NCBI GenBank assembly: GCA_030267965.1 | Contig: BRYA01000382.1 | Span: 1-52,553 of the forward strand | Source: Triparma columacea | Lineage: Eukaryota; Sar; Bolidophyceae; Parmales; Triparmaceae | Direction of reading: 5' to 3' | Length of the DNA: 52,553 bases | Shown here: positions 32,901 to 43,510 of the stretch, piece by piece | Numbering within the stretch: the stretch's first letter is position 1 | Layout: each line of letters begins with the position of its first letter | Made by a program: the position numbers and the translations under genes | Notes under the pieces: generated by a model | Told to the model about the DNA's origin: nothing | Databases searched by the model: none | What the model saw: the letters and a program-made list of their open reading frames with translations, nothing else

Positions 32901-35900
32901 ATTGCAGTTTGGTCAAGGTCGTGGAGGACGAAGTATACGCGGAAGACACTCTTGGGCACAAAGCGGGCAACATGGCTTTGGGAGACCAAGAGACTGACGG
33001 CGAGGAGGAGGTAAGAAGGAGAACCGCCAAAGAAGTGTGGTGGTGATGATACTACTTGTCGCGACTTTGTTTGTTTTATTTCAATACTTACCCGTCGACA
33101 CCACCTCGATCGTTACTCGTTTGCTCCTCTACAGGAGGGAAAGGAAGGGGGAATGGGTCTCAATATGACTGGAAAGTTGGCAAAGGGTACTAATAAACGC
33201 CCTTCGACCACCACCATGGCCTCCATCGTGAGAAAAAATCGTAATCTTACCTCGGCTGGATCCAACTTGCCACCGAAGTCGATCGTTGTGACCAGTAGTG
33301 ACAGCATGTACGCTCGAACTGACTTTATGGCCAAGTCACTGTCGGCACCTCGCCCAAACACCGCCAAGCTAACAATGGAGTTCGGGGGTGGGGCGTCAAG
33401 AGGTGAGGTCGTAACCGAAACAAGAGACGACATAGCATGGAATACAAACGACCAGATGAAGAGATTTTCGATAAGGCTCAAAAAGACCGCAAACGATGAG
33501 TCGAGGCCTTTGACCACAACTGCAATGGGTGGGAAGAAAAGGGGGCAGAGCAGGGGGCGCCCTATCAGCACCGGTCGCCCTGTCACTAGTCCCGTCAGGT
33601 CAAAGCCGATCATGACAAGGCCTAGTACCACTGCTTCGACCGGGCACCAAAACGACACCTCAGTCGTGAGCGCTGCGGCGAACTCAGTTTGGAGCGGGAC
33701 CGGACCCAGCGGGAAGACCTTGCCGAAGGGGGTCAGCAGCGACACGTTTAGGCCTGTTACCGCCGGAAGCGCGACGAAGCCACTCATCGTTGACGCCAAA
33801 AGGGAAGCTAAAGCGATCAAAAAGGGTGCGAAGAGAATTCAATTCCACGCTGATCGAGCAATGTATAGTAGCACCGGCGTAGCCGGGGTTGATGGGGTTG
33901 GCTTCGGGCAGCCAGTCAGCTACGGTGAGCAGAGAAAGAAGGCAGCCTACAATAGGTGGAGGATGGAGGATAACCAGATGCAAAAGAACAGAAACAAGGT
34001 GCTTGGAAAGAAGGAGTGGGAGAGCGTTGCAATGGGAAATATCGAAGGGGTGATGGAGACGGATGGCACGATCATGTTGGGATCCATTGAAAGTACTGCG
34101 ACTGGAAGGGGGAGAATGGACTCCACAGGAAGCGGCTCCATGCGCTATGATGATTATGCCGAAGGAGGGGATTACTACGACTCGGACGACGAGAATTGGA
34201 ACATAGACGAAGATGAGATTAACTACCATGAGGGTGACGGTGCAGAAGCTTTAAGGGCCTTTGCGGAGCTCGCTGGAATTGAAGTTGAGAGTGCGCATGA
34301 GCAACTGATGGATGTGGAGCCTGAGCCAGAACATGAACGAGCTCCAAGGGTCAGCTTCGGAGGGCCTCAGGTTGAAGAGCCAGCGCAGGAGAGCAAGGTT
34401 GAGAATGCGAGAGTCAGCTTCGTAGAGCCTCAAGTGGAAGAGCCAGCGCAGGAGAGCAAGGTTGAGAATGCGAGGGTCAGCTTCGTGGAGCCTCAGATTA
34501 TCGAGCCCGCACAGGAGAGCAAGGTTGAGAATGCGAGGGTCAGCTTCGTGGAGCCTCAGATTGTCGAGCCCGCACAGGAGAGCAAGGTTGAGAATGCGAG
34601 GGTCAGTTTCGTGGAGCCTCAGATTGTCGAGCCCGCACAGGAGAGCAAGGTTGAGAATGCGAGGGTCAGCTTCGTGGAGCCTCAGATTGTCGAGCCTCAA
34701 CCCAAGCCAAGTCCGCTAGAATCAAGTCAGTCTGAACCTGACCCTGGATCTGCTGAACCTGCGTCGGCACCCTCGCCTGCTCCCGCACCTGCGGCAAATA
34801 CTGCGCCGGTTGTGGTTTCAGAAGAGGCTGGACCAAAGAAAGTGCTCGAACAAGCCGTTGTACCTGATTCACTTGCGGAACCTATTGCAGCACCTCTTGC
34901 TGCAGCACCTCTTGCTGCAGCACCCGCACCTATAGAAGCACCTCCCCCGAATGCGGACACACCTCATCCCTCAAAGGCAATCCAGCCATTGAGGAAGAAG
35001 TCCGTGGCCAAAAGCCAACCTGAGCATTTGTCACTTGAGGGCCAGAAGCTTGAGACTTCTAAATGTGCGCGCGTTTCTACCTCTGCTCCTGCTCCTGCAC
35101 CTGCCCCTGCTCCTGCTCCTCTATCTCCACATGGCTCTGATGTCTCTGAGTTTTCTGACGCGCAATCTGCCAGGACTGACGAGACCTCGAAGTCCACGAA
35201 AATCTATCGTGAGGCAACCAAGTCTTCCACTGCCATAAGGCTGGACAAACTTCGTTCCTGGATTGTCTTGAGCCAGGCCATTGCGAGGAGGGAGATCAAC
35301 GATTCTCAGATTATGTCCATGCTTAAGACTATTCAACGCGACATACCATTTCACAAGAGTAAGCCCAAGCTGCGTCCAAAGAATAAGATCTCCTTCCCTC
35401 AGTTTTGCAGGTTCAGAGTTGTCGTTGCAGCTCACTTGAAGGAGGTCAGGAAGCCGCCTGAGTGCTTGGCGGACCTGCTTGATGTCTTCTCGGACAAAGT
35501 TTCGTTGATTGTTAACGTTTCCAGGGCAGGCAAGGCTGCGGTTATTGTCAAGAAGGCCGGTTCCGAGCCCCCCACGTCAATGGACTTTCTGGGGCTTACG
35601 ACATCCGGCTCGGTCCCTCCGCGAAGTGCCGGCTACTCCATCATGGACACCACGGTAGACGATGACGTTGCAATTGAGGTTACTGGCTTAAAACCCAAGA
35701 CCAACTACGAAGCGTTCACGTACGCAGAGCATCCTCACGGCGCCCCTCTCGGTGACACTTTAGACTCTATGCCCTCAGGGTCTACTGATGAAGACATCAT
35801 TGTCCAAATGGTGACTTTCACTACACTCAAACCCGCGGAGCCCGACATTGTCGTCCCCTGGGACGAGATGGACGCCGATGAGAAGACGACCGAGCTCCTC

Positions 35901-38900
35901 GCCGTAATCAAGGACAAAAAGGTCAAGGCGCTTGCGAAAGAAAGGCTCATCATCGTCCCGACCTCTACCGATGCCACCAGCCCTGAGGAGAGCTCTAAGC
36001 GCAGGTGGATCTTATTTCAAGACTGGTGGGCGTACGAACTGAAGGCCCGAAGAGCTTTCTGCCTGAGAGAGATGATGTTCGCTGCAAAGAACAAGGAAAT
36101 CAGGAAGGATGCTCTTGAAGATGGTGTGAGCATAATTGAGGACGACTGGCTCGCAGTGCACCCGAGCAACTACGACGGAACTACTCATCAATTCGACGAT
36201 GTTGACAACCAGGAAAGGTGGTTGAGGTGGAGAGCTTTCTGCCTCTGGTACAGAGGATACGACGAGGGTGATAATGACGATGAAGAGTCAAGCAGTGACG
36301 AAGAGTCAAGCAGTGACGAAGAAGATCATGGGAGTGAGGAGGAGGGTGCGGAGAGGGTGGAAGAGGAGTTTGTGAAGACGAAGGAGGAGAAGGAGGTGGT
36401 GGTGGAGAAACCTCAACCTGAGACGGCCAGCAAGGCGCTGTCAATGTTCGGGGGGATGAAAGTCGGCGGAGCAGTGAAAGCACCAGCGGATGTGCCGGCT
36501 AAGGAGGATATACCGGCTGAGGAGAAAGACCTGGTACCTGCCCTAGCTTCAACTACTCAGGCATCAGCTCCTGCCCCTCCTCCGCCTGCAGACACTCCCC
36601 ACCCTTCTCTAGCGATCTTCAAAAAGAAGTCGGTGCGGCCGGCAGTAGTCCCACCCTCCGAGGAGGAGGAGGAGGAGAAGGAGGAGCAACAAGCCGCTGT
36701 AGACCATGTGGGCGATGGTAAAGATATCCCGCCTGCTCCATCGGACGATACTCCCCACCCCTCGTTGGCTTTGCAGCCGACGAAGAAAACGCTAATTTCC
36801 TCCAAGTCGATTCCTCTCTCTGACTCCGCGCTTAATGTTGAAAGTGTGAAAGACGGAGAAGACGAGGCGCCCGCTACAATTGCCGAGGAGGCGAGGGAGC
36901 TGAAAGAAAGTGCTGAGAGGTCTGTTCGCGCTGCCAGTGAGGAGCTTCAAGAGGAGGGGGAGGAGAAAAAGGAAGAGTTCAGTGGCTTATCACTCCCTCC
37001 AACCAAAGCTATGGAGCGCATCATTCCGAACCCTCCCATGTCTCCGACTGGAACACCCCTCGATGACCCCGAGGCGGTCGGAGTTTCTGCGGCCGACACC
37101 CTTTCGGTGATATCTGGCTCGCTTGCATCTGGCTCGATTGAAGAACCTTCGGGGCCAACCCCCGCAGACATCTTCTCCTCGGCAAGTGAATTCCCAGAAG
37201 TGGCCAATGATAACTCCTCCGTTGAAGGTTCCATTGACTCCGGCAACATTGACCGCCGGGGGGAAACCAACTCCTCCCTCGTGGCTGCTGCTAGTATGAA
37301 GGCCGTGGAGTCTGCCAAGAAAGAGACGTCCAAGAAAGCTGATGCCAAGAAGAAGAAAAAGAAGGCCCACAAGGACAAGCTGAAAAAGGCTTCTAGAATG
37401 GCCTCCCGTGCCAAGTTTCTCGGCGGTAAAACTGCTGCCATCGATAAGGCCGTCGAGAAGGTGAACTCCATGATGAAGGTGACGTCTGATTTCGAGGCTC
37501 AAGAGAAGGGGCTCAAGCCCAAGCTCCGGGGCATGGCCCTTCTCAAGGCGAAGACGAAGGCGATGATGATGATGAAGAAGCTCGAGCAGCTGAAGGGTAG
37601 CATAAGGGCCGCGAACGCCGTGGAGGTTTCTGCCGAGGACCTCGCAGACGTTGACTTGTTCGAGGAGGTCGACATGACGAAGTTCGACCCTGAACCCGAG
37701 GACAAGCGGCCCGCGACCCCCCCCCCTCCGGCGTTCCCCTTCTTCACGGCGTGGAAGGACATGGACGAGGCCGAGAAGGTGAACGAGCTGAAGCTCGCGT
37801 GCATGGACCCGCAGGTCATGAGCTTGGCGGTTAACGACAACTTGGTACCCCCGGACCTCGAGGACTCGGTCGCCTCGTTCCCCAAAAGGGCGCAGGGATG
37901 GGACCAATTCAGAGCATGGTACACCGAGAACGAGGAGGCGGACGACAGGACTGAGGAGGAGAAGAAGAAGAAGGCGCCCAAGGTTGCTAAGGCGAGGAAG
38001 GTGTTTTCAAGGAATGAGGCAGAAGCCGCGCTGATGGACGAGACCGTAATGGGCGCAGGCTTCCCGGGAAAGGTTGCTGGTACCGAGGCGACGATTGAGT
38101 TCCGTAACTGGTACAACTCCAACAGGAGTGTTCGGAGCGGGTTCTTGGCAAGGGCTGCCAAGAGGCTCGAGATCGCTCGGAGGTCGACCATGGCAATGTC
38201 GAGCTACAATTTGCCTGAGGCCGCGTTCTTCCAGGAGGTACCCAGGCCGTTTAGGGAGGGGGCGCCGCCCCCGGAGCACAGGATCCGCCTGTACGGAAGC
38301 AGGTACCCAGAGACTTTCACGTGGGAGGAGGTCGGGAACTGGATGGAGGAGGACGAACTGGATATAGACGCTGTCAAGATGCGCGAGGCTGAGGAGGAGG
38401 CTAACGCGGAGAGGAGGAGGCTGCAGATGCTCGCGACGGAGAAGGAGAGGCAGAAACTCGAGACTGAAATTTGCATGTGGGAGGATCACAGGAGCTTCCT
38501 CTGGAGGACCGCGACTGAGGAGATGTTGAGGAAGAGGGACATGGTGGGCGACGAGGACGACTATTTGGGGGAGAGGTACGGCTACTTCGGGGCCTTGCCT
38601 AGCAACAAGGGGATATATGAGGGCATGAGAGGGCTGGCGTACACGACAGGTACGGGCCTGGACAATAGGGACGAGATGAGCGACGACAAGGAGAGAGCCG
38701 CTGCGGAGGCGGCGGCGAGGGCTAGGAGGAAGGAGGAGCTCGCACTGAGGGAGGCGAACGAGAAGAGGAGGCTGGAGTTGGAGGAGAAAAAGAGGAAGCA
38801 GGACGAGGAGAGGAGCAGGAGACTCAGGGAGACTGCGGCGGAAAGGAACAGAATTATTAAAGAACTGGCGGATATCAAGGAGGCGAGGAGGTTGGCGAAG

Positions 38901-40143
38901 ATTGAGAAGGAGAGGAGGGAGAAGGAGGAGGAGGAGGAGCGGTTGAAGGAGGAGAAGAGGAAGAGAGAAAGGGAGGAGATGGAGAGGAGGAGAGTTGAGG
39001 CTGCTGCGCTGCGGAAAGAGGAGGCGGTCAGGTGGAGAGAGCAAGAGATGAAGAAGCAGGAGGCGGATAGGGAGAGGGGGGAGGAAGAGCTTATGGGCGT
39101 GGAGGATATGAGCAGCAGGCTGGAGGGGAAGCAGTGGCTCAAGAGGCAGAACGAGATACAGATTAGGAGGGAAATACTCGCGTACGCGTACTTGAATGTA
39201 AGTAGGGGGGGAGGGGGGGGGAGGGAGGGCGAGCGGCAGCGGCGAGCGGCGAGCGGAGGCGTGGAGCGTGGAGCGGAGCGTATCGCCCCTGAAAGTATGT
39301 TCCCTTCTCGTCCCATTTCCCAAACACTAACATCCCCCTCCTTCCCCCCCCACCTAGCCAAGCGACTACGGTGACTCTGACGATTTAGCATCCAACATGA
39401 TATGGTCCGGTCCGTCCCACTACAAGTCCCGCGTCCGGCGTCGTCAGGTAGACCAATACTGCGTATCCTCCTCCGAGCACATACTCGATACCGTTGAGGT
39501 TGAGACTGTCGAAGTTGATAAAGGTGTTAGTAGGGAGTTTTTGAGGAGTGTGGGGATGCCTAATAAACTCGCGGAGATCGCGAGTGGGACGGGGGGGAAG
39601 AGGAAGGTTGATGTTACGAGACCGAAGACTATGGGGGGAGGGATGATGGAGGTCGTTAGAAACTTGAGAGGGATTAAAAGGACGCAAAGCTCGGGGGGAT
39701 TGGGGAGGGGTATAAGGGGAGATACGGGGGGGGTGAACGCGGACTTGGCCATGTCGCCGATTAAGAGGAGGGAGGGGGATGAGGAGGGGAAAACGGATGG
39801 GGTGGGGGAGGGGAGCCCTTTGGGGTCGCCAGGTGGTATGGCAGGGTTCAAACTTACAGCCGTGGAATCGGGAGGGAGCCCGTATGGCTTCAAACGGAGG
39901 GCACAGACAGCCGGGGGGGGGCGCTCGATTAGCAGGAGGAAAAGGAGACCTCTTCAACCGGCTGAGAAGATTGCTAGGAGGGCCATAAGGACCTTGGAGC
40001 GAAAGTTTGAGGAACAGAAGATGGATAATATGGCGTTCTTGAACAGGGATGTACTAGGGACGAGCGTAGGAGGGAAGAAGGCAAAGATCACACAGCCGTT
40101 CAAGAAGTGGGATAAGAGCATTGGGAAATACGTGGATGCGTGA
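29947..40143 (+). CDS. Giant WD-like, repeat-rich coiled-coil protein
   Basis: Eight exons: 29947-30133, 30258-31375, 31468-31696, 31801-32329, 32457-32795, 32908-33010, 33135-39197, 39358-40143; all phases agree; 3,117 residues. Residues about 60-830 look like a beta-propeller of degenerate WD-type blades (KGKWIVMGTKRGTVFVYD; GGRDEARVVVWENGDWKL; CLIVGFNDGAVGAYVLPD). The rest, encoded mainly by the 6-kb exon 7, has a basic Ser/Thr region, five to six 21-residue repeats, three DTPHPS motifs, a possible fibronectin III-like domain (AIEVTGLKPKTNYEAFTY), a degenerate repeated module ending near Trp-Tyr (four copies), Lys-rich segments, and a long charged coiled coil (EEKKRKQDEERSRRLRE...). A cytoskeletal or flagellar scaffold is one guess; I do not recognise the family. 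Exon 7 could be a separate gene starting at 33153, but the exon 6 to 7 splice is good (GAG|GTAAGA, CTCTACAG, phase 0). Confidence 0.75.
34345..34695 (+). repeat. 63-bp in-frame tandem repeat
   Basis: Encodes five to six copies of a 21-residue unit, ARVSFVEPQIVEPAQESKVEN, in the giant protein. The later copies are nearly identical at DNA level, the first two differ (GGPQVEE, VEPQVEE), suggesting recent expansion from the 3' side. Confidence 0.95.
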
Positions 40144-40314
40144 ATTTTTTTGGGTTGGACGGGGGTTGGTAATAATGACTTGTACTGTGTGAATACAATC
40201 TAATGGTTTATTGTGTATTACTTTTTAGAAGATTGTATGGTGATGGGGCGGGAGAGCTCGTGGTCACGTCAGATGTGGTTGGTGCGGGGGTGGTGGTTGA
40301 TTGCGCGTGTTTTT

Positions 40315-41037
40315 TCAATCTATGCTTGTCAGCTTCTCATATTGTTTTAGTGATGTGGAGATCCCGCTCGGTGGTGTTGAGGGTAGAGGATTTGATATGG
40401 AAGGGTAAAGGATAATGGGGACGCCGTAGAAGGACTCAATCCTATCACGGATCATGGTGAATGTGAAGGAACAGTCGAACTCCATGAAATTTTCCTCCAC
40501 GCAGGAGATGAGCGCAGTAGTCAGTTGGTTGCTTATCTGCCGCCGAGCCATCCTCGACTGGCTCCTGACTGTAAGCTCGTAGCACAACCTGTGCCTCTCA
40601 AGGAAATCCTCCAGCACCAGGTTGTCACCCCATATCAGCGTGTGGCAGATGGTGGTCCCGGAATCGCTAGAGAGCCGCCGACGTTGGAGCGCGGTGGGAG
40701 GGACGGTGAAGATGAAGGAGGAGGAGGGGGAGACTGTTTCGGGGGGAGGCTGAAAGCAGGGGCTCAGATGGTGGACGTGATCGCGGTGATATGCCTGGCA
40801 GTCGGCAATGGTTAACCTGGAGGATGGAAGGGTGGGGACTGGAAGAAGGTGCTGGGATGATTGTTGAAGGTATTCAATGTCATGAGAATGGGACAGAGGG
40901 GTTTCGGGAGTGATTTCAGGTGAGATGGAAGCATGGGGAAGGTAGTCGTGGGGGGAAATGCTTGTAACACCTTGGTATATCGCATTGTATATTGATTTTT
41001 TAGTTGTAGTTGTCGGTTGAGTGGTTGGGTAGAGCAT
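40315..41037 (-). CDS. Hypothetical protein, 240 residues
   Basis: Single uninterrupted frame with an ATG at 41037. Not recognised. The N-terminal half is Thr/Pro/Ser/His-rich and looks disordered. The C-terminal part (SDSGTTICHTLIWGDNLVLE, RRQISNQLTTALISCVEENF, TFTMIRDRIESFYGVPIILY) has a mixed alpha/beta, amphipathic pattern that looks folded and conserved, but I cannot name a domain. No signal peptide or membrane segment. It lies tail-to-tail with the giant gene, 171 bases apart, and the opposite strand has only short frames. Start and completeness are uncertain. Confidence 0.55.
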   Translation of the reverse strand: MLYPTTQPTTTTKKSIYNAIYQGVTSISPHDYLPHASISPEITPETPLSHSHDIEYLQQSSQHLLPVPTLPSSRLTIADCQAYHRDHVHHLSPCFQPPPETVSPSSSFIFTVPPTALQRRRLSSDSGTTICHTLIWGDNLVLEDFLERHRLCYELTVRSQSRMARRQISNQLTTALISCVEENFMEFDCSFTFTMIRDRIESFYGVPIILYPSISNPLPSTPPSGISTSLKQYEKLTSID

Positions 41038-41652
41038 CTTTTGTTGTAAGTTGGTGTTAGTGGCGTCGAATCAGCTTGAAATTGGCATGAAATTGGCATG
41101 AAATTGGAGTGAAGTTGGCGGAAGGAAATGAAAACTGAAACAAATGGGGTGTCAAGTCCATGCAGTCCCTTTTCCTCTATTAACCATAGCCATAATATTG
41201 CTGTATTAACAGCATTAACCAGTTGTTATAACGATATGTATGAATTAAAGGCCTCAACAGAGGCATATTGCAAGGACTCGAGAACGAGACATACTTGCAC
41301 CCAAATGCGACCAAATAAACACACTAACAACGCTAAAATACATTCATATGCCGTGTCTGAACCATATTACACGAGACAGAGGATTCTGCAACGTCATAAA
41401 CGTACCTGAGATATTGTTTGGACACTCTTCACAAAAATGAACAGCCCACACACCAGTCTCTCAAAATGTGCCCTGGGTGCAGTTGGATTTATTCCCAGTA
41501 AATATGTTTGCCCTCTTTTTGCTTAGATAACCAACCTAAAGTTTGCTCCTTTCTTAAATAGGAGTCCGTTCCAAGTATGAGCACCCCCCCGCTAGCTTAA
41601 AATGAATCAAAAAAACCCTTATAATTTTGTAATTAAAACATAAAAATCCTCT
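41038..41652. other. Intergenic region with an 11-bp short tandem repeat
   Basis: Immediately upstream of the 41037 start, at about 41076-41118, TGAAATTGGCA occurs about three to four times (last copies degenerate). The rest is A/T-richer with no convincing gene; a + frame at 41128-41409 has no recognisable motif or splice partner and looks non-coding. Confidence 0.5.
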
Positions 41653-42884
41653 CTACGACGCCATAATAAGTCCCACCGCCGCAATCCCCGCCACCATCGC
41701 TCCCCCCCATTTCGGTCCTCCCCCCCCCCCCCTCACCCCCTTCGAGTAGAACGTCACAAGTGTGTACTTGTTGCATTCAATCCCGCTCCCCTTCTCCGAC
41801 GGTCCCGGCGTGCACCCCCCAGCGTCCGGGGACGGGCTGTTGTCGTCGCACTGGAGGCCCGCGCATAGCTTAATCCAGTCCGGTCTGTTCGCGCACATGT
41901 TAGCGACCTCCGTGCAGAAGTCAAGGCACGGTGGGAGCACGGCTTCGGCAAAGTTACCGTCGAAGAGCAGGACTTTCTCCTTGCAGTTGTTGGTGTAGAC
42001 GCTGTTGTCGCTGCCCCACCAGTAGCAGGTGTAGTCGTATACTATCCTCCTGCATTCGGGGGTGTCGCGGAACGTCTTGGTTGGACCGAACACCTGCTTC
42101 CCAAGCCTCTCCGCACGGTACTCAAGGTTGGAACAAGAGTCGTCACCACCGACGCCGGCGCGGAGCTTGCCGTACTTGTCCTCGATCAAATTTCCACCGA
42201 GGACGGAACACTTCTTCATCTGCTCCTGGTTGCAGTTCGTGCAACAGAAGTTTGTACCTGTTGGACTACCATCAAGGGTACACGTGGACTGAGAGTTGGG
42301 GGCGCGAGGGGTGGGGGGTGGGGGGGGGGGGGGGGGGTGAGGCGGTGTTATATATATACATATATATATATATATTTGTGCAAGAAAGTTTTTCCTCCAC
42401 CCCTTCTCTGCTCCTTTTCACTCCTCGGGGAGTTGTGGTCGGGGGGTTGAAGTCCATGTGCGCGATGTGGCACCTCCCTCCGTCTGTAGTCCATGTGCGC
42501 AATGCCGCACCTCCCTCTGCCCCTATCTAACCTTCCCTCCGCCGCTCCTCGACCTCAATCCCTAACCCTGACCACCCCAATCCCCCTCGAAAAACTCACC
42601 TCTCCATCACCCCCATCATCAGGGTTCTCCGTGTAGTCATCCCCGTCCCCGTCGTCGTCCCCCGATGCCTGCATCCTCCTTCTCTTCCTCAGTCTCATGA
42701 GCTCAGCCTCCCTAAGGCTGTCATAGAACTCCTCCTCGAGGACCTCTTCGTGGGTCATGAAATGCTTGGGCGTTATCATACGAGGGTCGAAATAACCGTC
42801 GTCAGAGTACATTGCGACTACGTGCGATGAGGAAAGCACGATTGCTGACACAAAAGCCGGGTATATGAGGTGTAATGGAGCCAT
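41653..42884 (-). CDS. Secreted, probably GPI-anchored cysteine-rich protein (Frizzled/Mid1 CRD-like)
   Basis: Two exons, 42884-42600 and 42288-41653, phase 0 (donor GAG|GTGAGT, acceptor ACTCTCAG), 306 residues. The start at 42884 gives a signal peptide (MAPLHLIYPAFVSAIVLSSS). An acidic, Asp-rich linker follows, then about 16 Cys. The patterns CCTNCNQEQMKKC, ECRRIVYDYTCYWW and LPPCLDFCTEVANMC...LCAGLQC resemble the PPC..FC..V...C core of Frizzled-type or Mid1/FAM155-type Cys-rich domains. The C-terminus is a short Gly-rich spacer and a hydrophobic end (AMVAGIAAVGLIMAS) like a GPI-attachment signal. If Mid1-like it might assist a calcium channel, but that is speculation. The intron holds a G-run (about 42310-42338), a TA repeat and a duplicated CCATGTGCGC-ATG segment. 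Confidence 0.7.
42345..42376. repeat. TA microsatellite in an intron
   Basis: Alternating T/A run (about 30 bases) beside a long G-run in the intron of the Cys-rich protein gene. Confidence 0.85.
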
Positions 42885-43142
42885 TGTTTTGACAACATAC
42901 CGGCACCATTTTCCAATTCTGTCCTTCCTGTCCTTCCTTGGAGGACTTGGGCTTGGACAGTTCCCACATCTTCTCATTCCATTTCTCTTGGCTTAACTCT
43001 CGTGCAAACCCGCCCTCCCTCTCCTTACGCCCCCTTGTCCTCTCCCCTTCTCAGCCCCTGCCCCCTTCCCCCCTCCAAAGCCTCCCCCCCCCCCCCTCCC
43101 ATCTCCCCCCCCCACCCAACTCCTACCTTCTCTCCCGAAAGA
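42885..43142. promoter_or_regulatory. Probable bidirectional promoter region (Cys-rich protein / PI3K)
   Basis: 258 bases between divergent start codons. The half next to the PI3K start is a nearly pure C/T tract (about 43005-43130), a common feature upstream of + strand starts in this window. No named element identified. Confidence 0.45.
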
Positions 43143-43474
43143 ATGGGATGGGTGGAAATTCCCAACGGGACGTCCACGTACTATTTCAACGACGAGACCA
43201 ACGAATCAACATACCTACCGCCCAAGGAGATCATAGACCAGAAGCTCGAGGAGTGGACGGAGAAGATAGCAACAAGGCAAAAGGTGCGATAACCCAAATC
43301 TATATCCTTTGTTTCATATCAGCTTTTAGGGTGCTTCGGGTTTGTTTCGTGGGTGTAACGTGACGTATCCGAGTGACGGGGTCCGGGGGGGTGGGGAGGG
43401 AGGGAGGGAGGGAGGAGTGGGGGGGGCGTACCTTTCTGTACGCTGACCAGGGGGAGCACACAAAATGCACACAT

Positions 43475-43510
<36 letters not shown>

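Noticed and set aside
34345..34695. CRISPR-like repeat array
   Set aside because: Units are contiguous, in frame and without unique spacers; this is a coding tandem repeat in a eukaryotic gene. No CRISPR arrays are present.
33153..39374. Independent 2,073-residue gene starting at 33153
   Set aside because: A good phase-0 splice joins it to the upstream WD-like exons, and its last 59 codons (after 39197) run into an intron with GTAAGT donor; the exon at 39358 continues the protein. Kept as an alternative only.
38007..39391. Long minus-strand frames opposite the coiled coil (for example 38007-39323, 38582-39391)
   Set aside because: Leu/Ser/Pro-rich shadow frames produced by the Glu/Lys/Arg-rich coding strand.
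41128..41409. 93-codon plus-strand frame
   Set aside because: Composition and lack of motif suggest chance; it lies in A/T-richer spacer.
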